Shown piece by piece: positions 9,517-18,800 of a stretch of DNA of 24,507 bases. The position numbers and the translations under genes were made by a program. Where the stretch lies: contig NW_003118931.1 of NCBI RefSeq assembly GCF_000003605.2, positions 557,279 through 581,785 of the forward strand, read 5' to 3'. The notes under the pieces were generated by a model. That model saw nothing but the letters and a program-made list of their open reading frames with translations. It was not told the origin of the DNA and did not search any database. Each line of letters starts with the position of its first letter. Position 1 is the stretch's first letter. The DNA comes from Saccoglossus kowalevskii. Lineage: Eukaryota > Hemichordata > Enteropneusta > Harrimaniidae.

Positions 9517-10310
9517 TTATAGTTCAGTTTTCTGATTAAAATCAACATCAATCATGTCATTCAATCCATTGTATTTATTATAAGCTAACAGCGCTGTATT
9601 CCTGCTTCCTACTATAAGCATCTCAATTGCACTAGCTGCCCACTCTATACCATTAATGTAGTACAACTGATCATGTAATTCAAACTTGGGCAAAGAGTTT
9701 TGTGGGTCATAGTGAGGATATGCCAACCAATCAACTACTTTCATCTCCTTTCTTGAAGCAAAAAGAGCATAAAGCTGCTTTTCAGACAGTGGTTCTTTGG
9801 AGAAGACCTTCCAGACTGGCTTCTGGGACTCCTTGTTTCCAACCTTACAGTCAATAGGCAGATTGTGTGCAATGCTGTTAATTTTGAATTGATTATCTTT
9901 TGTAGTGAGGATTTGATTCGGGCAACCACTCATGTTTTTAAACCCAAATGATGCAGTGTTAAGCTCACCATCAACAAATGTGGCAACAGTACGATGAAAT
10001 CGTCCTGGAAAGTTTGTTATCTTTTTTGGAAAGCCCTCAAAAGATATATTAGATTTGCCTTCATGTAACGGGGTAGCAATGACAATGATATCATATCTTT
10101 CACTAGTGTGGAATGTGGAATTACTATTCTCATTAGCAGCAATAGTCAGGTAGTAGCCAGGAGTAGCGCTTTCAGTGTCTAGCTTCACACCTTTGATGGT
10201 CGATTTAATTATATTCGCACGAGACTTCTGCAAAAGCTGGGAACAGACCTGGTTGTTTCCCCCATGCACAGAAAACAATCCACCTTGAATTCCAGCTACA
10301 GATACAAAAC
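9517..10310 (-). CDS. PCYOX1: PCYOX1 exon 5 (terminal)
   Basis: The acceptor is ATTACAG|GT. The exon starts GFVSVAGIQGGLFSVHGGNN and ends QKTEL followed by TAA (9519-9517). The human protein also ends in KTEL. It makes up the C-terminal half of the enzyme. Confidence 0.95.
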
Positions 10311-13300
10311 CTGTAATGAGAATAAAAGTGAAAAAATATCAGTATGGCGAATTTCATATTGGGTTAACCAGTGCTTTTGACTACCTTTATCATGGGTGGC
10401 ACACTGTGACGTCATTTGTTTACATATTTATATCCACCATGTTCATGTTTTTGACAACAAATGTGTTGCATGGTTCCATTATTTTACCTCCAGATGCAAA
10501 AACCTGACTCTTGACAATCAGTTAGTACATATAAGTGAAGAATGTAAAGTGCTTCCAGCCATATCACGGTTGTTGCAGATCATTTACTCAAAACAAATTT
10601 TCAGATATACCGGTACTATATTTACTTATATTTTATTAAAAGCACATTTGCAACAGATGCACACAGAGTAAGTGTAATTCTTATATGATGGATCATCACA
10701 ATACGGCTCATTTTTATCATATGCACATTACTGTTCTGTACATAATGAATGGGCCACTGATAAAGCAAGTGAGAGGTGTATCTAACACAACACGTACCAA
10801 TACCAAGCAAGGATACCTCTTTAATTAGTAAGACAATAGAATGTAATTGATACACAATAGATCTTTATATGTACATTGTATGTATAACCACTGAAGTCAT
10901 AATCTCTGTACCTTTTTTTTGGGGGGGGGGGCAAATTCATTATCAATGACAATTTCTCAATTATCTCCCTAAATTGCAAGCAGGTATTGAGGTTTAATGC
11001 ATGTATGACAAAAATGGAGATACAATTTTGCAAAGTTGTGTTGTACAGAACAGAATAGTCAGTTTCTCAAATATTTGAGGTGAGAAATAGAAAGGGAGTA
11101 CATATTCTATAATCAGTTCCTTTCTCTTTTATATGAGTGAGAAATATTAATTTTTGCTTCAGCCAAATATCTGTTACTTACATAATTTAAGTTGTACTTA
11201 TGTTAAGTTTGTTTTTGTAACCAACATTCTGCAGAGAATAAAACAACTCACCGGCAAAAGCTGACATGTTGACAGACTGACCATAGTTGACTCGCGTAGC
11301 TATTGCCATCATTTCATCTATGATTACATCCTTGTAGCCACGATCTTTGAGAGCCTTTAAAAATGGTACCTTGGTGTAATCCACAACCTCATTGCCACCA
11401 ATGGTATTCATGATGCCTTCAACAGAACTGTATGCCACACCTTTCTTTTGTGAATCATATATTCTAATAAAAATCAAATTTAGATAATCGCAATCAGTCA
11501 TCGGGTAATCTGAAATGGTTTCACATACACTGAGGACTCCTACAAAAACCATCATCCTATGTTTGACTTAGGGAAATTTTGTGTGACTGAAATCGCTAAA
11601 CTAGTCTTCACTATGTTTGCTAATTCTCCTCCCGTTCACAAACAATTTTGAATTTGCATGAACTTTGTGGTGCAAATGGCAACCAATCACAAACTTTCTA
11701 ATAGATGTATGTGTTACAACAACTGAATAAAATACATTGTTGAAATACGACAGGTAGGTCAACATTACTTTTTCATGCAGAATACTCGTACATGTTTTCA
11801 TTAAATGAGAATTTCATTTTTCAACTGGCAAGACAAATATATCAAAATAAATATTCAGATAATGTTTAGCTCTGCAGCAAAGATACGGTACTGGTATGTA
11901 CATTACAGAAAAATTACCATTCAAATTCAAACCACAATCTCGCCCAATGTCTCACATAATATTGTTTACTTTTGTCTCATTTCAAATTGAAATTGGAGAA
12001 AAACACAGGGCTTCCATAGCAAACATACTGGACAGTAGTGTATGTATACAGTAACAGATGTTCTGGGGTAGACAAGAATCAATGTGGTAAGAATATACCA
12101 GAATGTTTTTGACTTGACTATGATGTTGTCACTCAATATACATCAACATAAAACAAGAAAGCCATCAGCGATGGCAGATCCCATGGCAACCTTGCATGAC
12201 TCTGTAGAGTGATTGCGTTGGGTATATAAACATTAAACAAGTCATTGAAAATGACACAGTCCCTGTTAAGTTCTCTTTGTGCTTGACATATTAAAGCGGA
12301 GGGGTTGTCGCAAGCGTGTCCTTGAAACTTGAGTTCCAAGTGGCGTATACAACAGATTGTTTATTTACATGAAAACACATGTTCCGTGTAGTAGTAATAT
12401 GGCCAAAATAAAAACAGCCATTATTCAGCCATCTTTGATCTGATTATGAAACACAGAGATATGTATGATGTATGTGCCAAATACGAATGAAAATGGTACA
12501 TAAATTATGGAAATATAGTAGTAAGGCCAAAAAGTCAGATGGCTGTCAAACGGCCATCCTTGACCAGATTTTGAAACAAATTGTCATGAACATGCATCTA
12601 ACATGTATAAAGTACATGTATGTGCCAAATTTGAATGAAAACTGACAGAGCACATCCAAGATACCGCATAAAAAAACAAAAACAAGATGCCTGCCAGTCG
12701 ACCATCTTTGATCCAATTGCAAAATATATCGTCATGGACATGTATCCTAACATGTATAATCTATGTACCAAGTTTGAATGACAACTGACAAATCATGTCC
12801 AAAATACAACATTTTCAAAAAACAAGATGGCTGCCAGTCGGCCATTTTGAATCGAATCGCTAAATCACTGCATGTGCATATGTCCCACATAAGGTACTAG
12901 ACACATGCAAAGAATGAACGGAATCGGTCCACAGGATTCTGAAATATGACGTTGGATAGACTGACGCACGGACACATGGACGGTCGGACGGACTTCCTCA
13001 GGAACTCACGGACGGTCGGGGACATGTATCCTAACATGTATAATCTATGTACCAAGTTTGAATGACAACTGACAAAGCATGTCCAAAATACAACATTTTC
13101 AAAAAACAAGATGGCTGCCAATCGGCCATTTTGAATCGAATCGCTAAACGACTGCATGTGCATATGTCCCACATAAAGTACTAGGCACATGCAAAGAATG
13201 AACGGAATCGGTCCAAGGGATTCTGAGATATGACTCCGGACGGACGCACAGACACACGAACACACAGGCGCACGGACGGACGGAGACCGAATTATAAGTC

Positions 13301-15390
13301 CCCGTTTTCGGACTTCGTCCGAACGGGGACTAATAACACACAGGTATTTACTTAGTGCTGATTATTAATACACTATTATTCTTTGGGACTAAAATATGCA
13401 AGTGACACATGCTGTGTTGTTAATTAACCCATAAACTAATATTATAAATGTGTATTGTATCTAAAGCTATTGAGATCTGTGAGCTGTATCTCACAGTGTG
13501 TTATGACTATGGACACTTGTAGCCACTATATCACAGCAGACAATACTGAATAAGGTAGAACATGTCCATATTATTATTATGGTTATTAAATATGCTGATC
13601 AGATCATGTGACCAATGTTTTCAATAACTGAATGTCTCTGTCTACAATAGTGCACCAGATACAAATTTATGCACTGTCCTGATATCACCTTGCATTTATT
13701 ATGAACCAGCAATAATATTCAATAAAGAGATTACAGAACATGTTCACAACTTCCTACCACAATTACACAGAGTAAGAGGTTTGCTATTCTGAATATTCCA
13801 TCTATTGCTTTAGTCACTCAGATAGTACAGTGATTTGAAATGTCTGCTTGTTCTCACAAGATAGTCCTAGAAGTCCTATCGATTAACACTTGTCTCTCGC
13901 TGACTCTTGATTTATCCTATATACATGTAGTTTTTTTTTTTCAGTCCAGGCTGATTTTTAGCTACTGACTGACTGTGACTACTGTTTTACACTCGTACAC
14001 TATAGTGCATTACCCAGCACTTGATGTATTGGTTTCCAAAGACTGCCTCACCTGCTGAATTTTTCAACAAAAACTCCAATTTCCCTGCGGAATTTGATAA
14101 GATCCCAGCCATAATGCCACAGCATTTTTGCATACGTTGCAATAACCCAGTCACTTTCCAAAAACACAAACTTCTCACCATCATAAAATCCCATCTTTTG
14201 ACCAGGTATTTTGTCCTTGTGTTTCAAACCTTAAATGAAAATAGGAGGTAAGTAAAGTCAAGGTTGTTCACCATGTACATTAATAAATAGTTTTGCAAAC
14301 TATGATACCTAATTTCCTTTTTTTTTATTTCCTAAAATGAAAACTTGGAGACCTCAAACAATGCATAGGCTTGGTATACTTGGAACAATATCCTGAAATG
14401 AACTAATTATAAACAATATTATTAAACCAGGGTTGCAGTTTGACTGATACCTAGACAAATGTAACAAACATTGTTTTCATCTCACCAAACTCCTTTGTAA
14501 ACTTCTTCATGTACATATTTCCTGGATGGATAATTGAAGCACCAGATTCATAAGTATGTCCACCAATGTCCACTGTAGCAATTCTTCCACCAATGTCACT
14601 GGGTTCGTATACATCTATCGATGCCTTGGCTCCAAATAATTCATGTAAAAAGTAGGAACAAGAAGAACCACCAATACCACCACCAATTATACCTGAACAG
14701 AGAAAATTTGTTGAGTGATTCAACATGGTTTTTGCCTTGAACTGGATGTCATTCTCGGAGCTTACTTTCAGGACCCTCCTGTAGTATGCTGTGAGCATAA
14801 GTCCAAAATTCCTAAAATCCATGAATGGCAATTGTGAAGAAAATATAAGTGGGGCATTCACTGGACCACAATGTTAACTGTGGCCTACTAACTACAATTT
14901 TCAGAGTCCAGTCATTATTAAAATTCCCATAATATTTGTTTTCTTATTGACATGTACATTAGTCTGCACATGAAAGAAAGAAAGTTTTGTGAAATATAAT
15001 AAAAAGCACAAGTCAGTGATTTTCACTTGTCTATAAAGGTCTAAAAACAGACCACTAAATTATGTATCCGGTATATTGCATTTACAAACAAATAATGGAT
15101 GGGGTACTTTTCAGTATTCAAATATCTGGAGCTATTTGAAATGTTGTACTTGTATTATATACAAACATAATCTGATCAGCTGACTTGTCAGTGCCAATTT
15201 CAACAACATTGAAGACAAATATACAATTATGCGAGAACGAACAGTGTTAGAAAAGTGTCAAGAAAGTACGAATACCTATGCGAATAGATGGTTCAGGCTG
15301 CACCGATTTTGCATGTGCATTGTACATAAAACGTGAAATTACGAGGCACAGGGGCGCGACGAACACAACTTTACCCATGGTTGACGCCAT
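9517..15390 (-). CDS. PCYOX1: Prenylcysteine oxidase (5 exons, complete)
   Basis: Exons in transcription order are 15390-15276, 14692-14486, 14229-14052, 11463-11252 and 10310-9517. They sum to 1506 nt, or 501 residues (human PCYOX1: 505), with all junction phases matching. The enzyme is an FAD-dependent thioether oxidase that cleaves prenylcysteine to cysteine, an isoprenoid aldehyde and hydrogen peroxide in lysosomes and the secretory pathway. The N-terminus is a signal peptide (about residues 1-27, ending NAHA). The FAD-binding Rossmann motif IIGGGIGGSS spans about 40-49, with VYEPSDIGGR as the second strand and acidic residue. GHTYESGASIIHP, MRVNYGQS-like TRVNYGQS, ATPLHEGKSNISF, GELNTA, DWLAYPHY and LYYINGIEWAASAIEM all match PCYOX1 closely. 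NXS/T sites (for example NISF) suit a secreted glycoprotein. PCYOX1 versus PCYOX1L is not resolved; the gene may predate that split. Confidence 0.95.
10311..11251 (-). other. PCYOX1 intron 4
   Basis: A GT..AG intron. It contains an oligo-T/oligo-G tract (8 T then 11 G, 10913-10931), which is slippage-prone and G-rich. Several 60-90-codon open frames here are unsupported. Confidence 0.75.
11252..11463 (-). CDS. PCYOX1: PCYOX1 exon 4
   Basis: The acceptor is TATTAG|A and the donor is G|GTGAGT (phase 1). It encodes IYDSQKKGVAYSSVEGI through ATRVNYGQSVNMSAFA, the best conserved central block. Confidence 0.93.
12152..12175. repeat. Short hairpin preceded by AACAAG
   Basis: AACAAGAAA is followed by GCCATC-AGC-GATGGC (12161-12175), a 6-bp stem with a 3-nt loop. 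It resembles the AACAAG-plus-hairpin 5' ends of the two elements and lies 76 bp before the hairpin of copy 2. Confidence 0.55.
12237..13333 (+). mobile_element. Hairpin-ended non-autonomous element, copy 2 (Helitron/Helentron-like)
   Basis: It has the same termini as copy 1. AACAAG is followed by the 5' hairpin GTCATT/AATGAC (12241-12255) and a GTCCCTGTT subterminal block. The 3' end is a 33-nt hairpin (13298-13330) followed by CTAA. The interior has diverged tandem units of about 150-160 bp with AAGATGGCTGCCAGTCGGCC-type hairpins, and the right third is duplicated head to tail with a 284-bp offset. ACGGACGG-rich sequence precedes the 3' hairpin. Nothing is encoded. It lies in PCYOX1 intron 3, opposite to the gene. 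Confidence 0.75.
12737..13290 (+). repeat. 284-bp tandem duplication inside element copy 2
   Basis: GACATGTATCCTAACATG begins at 12737 and again at 13021. The copies stay close for about 230 bp and then drift in the ACGGACGG-rich tail. Confidence 0.92.
14052..14229 (-). CDS. PCYOX1: PCYOX1 exon 3
   Basis: The acceptor is TTTAAG|GT and the donor is CAG|GTGAG (phase 2). The peptide GLKHKDKIPGQKMGFYDGEK through LESDWVIATY to EKFSR aligns with GIYNGETLVFEESNWFI of human PCYOX1. The longer frames overlapping this exon are out of phase. Confidence 0.9.
14230..14485 (-). other. PCYOX1 intron 2
   Basis: A short GT..AG intron (phase 1), AT-rich, with nothing else recognised. Confidence 0.8.
14486..14692 (-). 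CDS. PCYOX1: PCYOX1 exon 2
   Basis: The acceptor is GTTCAG|GT and the donor is G|GTGAGA. It carries the FAD-binding GGGIGG loop and the conserved SGASIIHPGN block. Confidence 0.93.
14693..15275 (-). other. PCYOX1 intron 1
   Basis: A GT..AG intron (phase 1), with no internal element recognised. Confidence 0.8.
15276..15390 (-). CDS. PCYOX1: PCYOX1 exon 1
   Basis: The ATG has A at -3 and G at +4, a strong initiation context. The exon codes for the signal peptide and a short linker, ending ATA G|GTATTC (phase 1). Confidence 0.88.
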
Positions 15391-15774
15391 TTTATTGAAA
15401 ACAATATTGTTACATTTGTAGTCCCTTGCTTGTCAGCTTATCGACGCGCTCAAAATTATCAGCTGTAATTTTAAAAATAGGTATTTATACTACATATTAT
15501 AGATTAGATAGACATTAATAATTGCTATGTTTATTATTTTACTTTTCACAAAATTGCGAAGTATCAGTGGATTTATATGGAAGCTAAAACGTTCTACTAA
15601 CATTGTGCTGCTCTCAGCCACAAGCTGGTAGTTTATAATCATCAACCAGTTTACTAATACGAGTGAACAGATGACGCTTGTACACTGTAAACGCTGTTAG
15701 TCTGCAACCACGGATGTAAAGGGAAGTGGAATTTGATTGTATCTATGATCAACGATGCTGTTATCTGGCAAGAC
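15391..15774. promoter_or_regulatory. Putative bidirectional promoter of PCYOX1 and the KIAA2013-like gene
   Basis: A 384-bp gap separates two divergent, evolutionarily recognisable first exons. A TATAAATA sequence on the minus strand (15482-15489) lies about 95 bases upstream of the PCYOX1 ATG. No clear TATA box is seen for the rightward gene. Real start sites are unknown. Confidence 0.6.
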
Positions 15775-15827
15775 ATGTGGATTAAAAATAGAATCAAGAA
15801 TCTGCCGAACTCATTGCCGACTACGAG
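15775..15827 (+). CDS. KIAA2013: KIAA2013-like exon 1
   Basis: ATG with G at -3; ends ACG AG|GTACGT (phase 2). It codes for 17 residues plus two bases of Arg18. Confidence 0.78.
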
Positions 15828-18800
15828 GTACGTACATAAAAAAAAAAATTCCGTTCATAAATACATAAATATCAAATGTTTCTGTGATCACCTTAATCAC
15901 GTCCACGCAAACTAGCTCTGTTACAATTTGTTTGTAATATAAGTACTGTTCTGCTACAACGAGATGTTTGTACACGTATATAATTTGCCTTTACCAGCAT
16001 TTAAACTAGTACTGGTACATGTACATAGTATAAGCTTGTTTAGCTTGTTTTAGCTCCATCACTCTATCAATCTGATTAATATGCAATGTAGGTACAGGCT
16101 CCGTATTTTTATTGCTATTTTTGTTTATTTATGAATATTTTTGGCTTGACTTCCCGTTATTAATTTTTTTATATATCGTATTTCGGTCGCCTTAACAAGA
16201 TTAGAAGAAGAAAAAAAAAAAAAAACGTGTTATGCAATTAATAGTGTGATTCATGTTCCTCATTAAGAATTGTCTTGTTAGAGATTCTATTCTGTTGCAA
16301 ATTGTCTTTATTTTTTATTCATATTTTTTAATTTTTGTTTTTTTGTTTCACATATTTAATTAAAATAATAACTTTATCACACTACTAAAAACATTCAGAA
16401 CGTTTTTATATGGTAAAGAACATAAATACAACCAAATACAAATACAAAAAATTCATGAGATAAAATTAAAAGGGAAAATAAAAATAAATGTCAGTAAAAT
16501 AAAAGAAAAGATAAATTAATTACTTTCTGTGGTTTCTGCTCTTCCAATATTTTGCTAACCCTATGTTATTCTCCATAATCTTTTGAAATATGGATTTCAC
16601 ATCAATTGTGTAAATATATTTCAAAAATAAGATTTTTTTTTAGTTTATAGTTTTTCAATTTTTTTTTGTAAGCCCTAATACCTTTTTTATCCTTTCCTAA
16701 GGATTTTATGCATCTAATGAATATTATTATTATGATCACTTTACTTACGACATAAACACAACTACCAATGTGTTGCAGTCATAATAATTATTAAATTTGC
16801 TTTGAGGCAATTAATGCTTTGAATGTAAACCTAGCATTTATTAACATGAGAAAATGCAGAAGATTGATATATCTTCAGCGAGCACAGTCACCCTTTTAAA
16901 AGGTGAAACTTCAGGTCATCGGTATCATATTTGGATGAATTTAATGACCTGATACATGAATGCATGTTTTTTCTTGGTCAGTTGCTTGATTCTGTATCAT
17001 ATTCGATGCACAAGATCACAAGCTTCTTTCGTAAAATTATATTTTTTTTAATTTGATGCAGCAAAACATGTGTTCATGGTAGGTGCCACTACATTGTAGG
17101 TAGAAATTCAGGCGAATTCATTTGAAATGTTACTGGACTGGACTTTTACTTGAATTTCACTAGGCAAGGCCTATTAATAAGCGACGTTCTTATGTTAATG
17201 ATTGCGTATTGGGATACTGATTGTGCATACATGTGCAGTATAATGCCACCAGACGACAAGACACAGTCCGAAAACGGGGACTTATGGGTTGACCTCTGTG
17301 TGTGCGTGCGTGTGTGCGTGTATGCCTTTGGACCTACATTTGTATATCTTAGACATGCCCATACCAATTACATTTAAACATCACACATACATCATACATA
17401 ATATTATACATATGCTCATCAATTTGTTTCACGATCTGATTCAAGATGGCTGACTGGTGAACATTTTGTTTCCATCAATGGGTTCTAGTGCCATATCTCT
17501 GACATGCTTTGACTGATTATGTTCAAATTTTATATATTCATTATACATTATAGTATAAATATACAGATGTAATTGTTTGACCACTTGATTTAAAATGGCT
17601 GATTGGTGGCCATTTTTTGCTGCAAAGTCATCAAAAATCAAGCTTTTCTGGCATTTCTGGAACCGGATCTCCGTGGTATATGGGTGCATTTCATTCAAAC
17701 TTGGTACATACATTTTGTACTTTAGATATTATTGGTTCTTGATGCAAGTCATTTTATTTTTCAGATTGGATTCAAAATGGCTGACTGGTGGCCATTTTGT
17801 TTTAATGAATGCATTTCTAGAGCCATATTTCTGACATGCTTTTGACTGATTATGTTCAAATTTTTAGCTCCGCTGTCCGCTGTTTGTTCATTTTGTGATG
17901 ATATTTTTAATTCTCTAATTTTCATGTATATTTTTGTAATTTTTGGTAAAAAGTGATATTTTCGACTTCTAATTGAAAACCGCTAGTCCAAATGCTTTGA
18001 TACTTGGTATGTATGTACCTTAGGTGGACCTCTCTCGGATTTGTTCATTTTGTGATGATATCTTTAATTCTCCATTTTTGATGAGTATTTTTGTCATTTT
18101 TGGTACAAAGTGATATTTTCGACTTCTTGTTAAAAACCACAAGTTTGATTGCTTAGATATTACATATCTAGGTACTACATTTGGACCTCTCTCAGATTTG
18201 TTCATTTTGTAATGATATCTTTAATTCTCTAATTTTCATGAATATTTTTGTAATTTTTGGTAAAAAGTGATATTTTCGACTTCTGGCTAAAAACCGCAAG
18301 TCCGATTGCTTAGATATTACATATGTAAGTACAACATGTGGACCTCTCTCAGATTTGTTCATTTCGTGATGATATCTTTAATTCTCTAATGTTGATGAAT
18401 ATTTTTGTAATTTTTGGTAAAAAGTGATATTTTCGACTTCTTGTTGAAAACTGCAAGTCCAATTGCTTTGATATTACATATCCAGGTACTACATGTGGTC
18501 CTCTCTCAGGTTTGTTCATTTTGTGATGATATCTTTAATTCTCTATTTTCATGTATATTTTTGTAATTTTTGGTAAAAAGTGATATTTCCGACTTCTTGT
18601 TAAAAACCGCAAGTCTAATTGATTTGATATTATATATACCGCAGGTACTACAGGTGATGATTTTGTTCTTCAATTATCTAATTTTAATGAATATTTTTTG
18701 ATAAAAAGTTATATTTTAAGTTTTTTTTGAAAACCACAAGTTTGATTTCTTTAATACTATACATATTGTTCATTTTCTGATGATATCTTCAGTTCTTTAA

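Larger units (their letters stand above)
11464..14051 (-). other. PCYOX1 intron 3 with transposon insertion
   Basis: A GT..AG intron, phase 2. It holds hairpin-element copy 2 (12237-13333) and otherwise AT-rich unique sequence, including 13334-14051 where nothing is recognised. Confidence 0.8.

Noticed and set aside
10913-10931. T8-G11 tract as a G-quadruplex
   Set aside because: A single G run cannot form an intramolecular quadruplex without further G tracts, and none lie nearby.
14021-14251. Longest open frames overlapping PCYOX1 exon 3 (both strands)
   Set aside because: Only the shorter minus-strand frame between 14229 and 14052 matches prenylcysteine oxidase and has matching splice phases.
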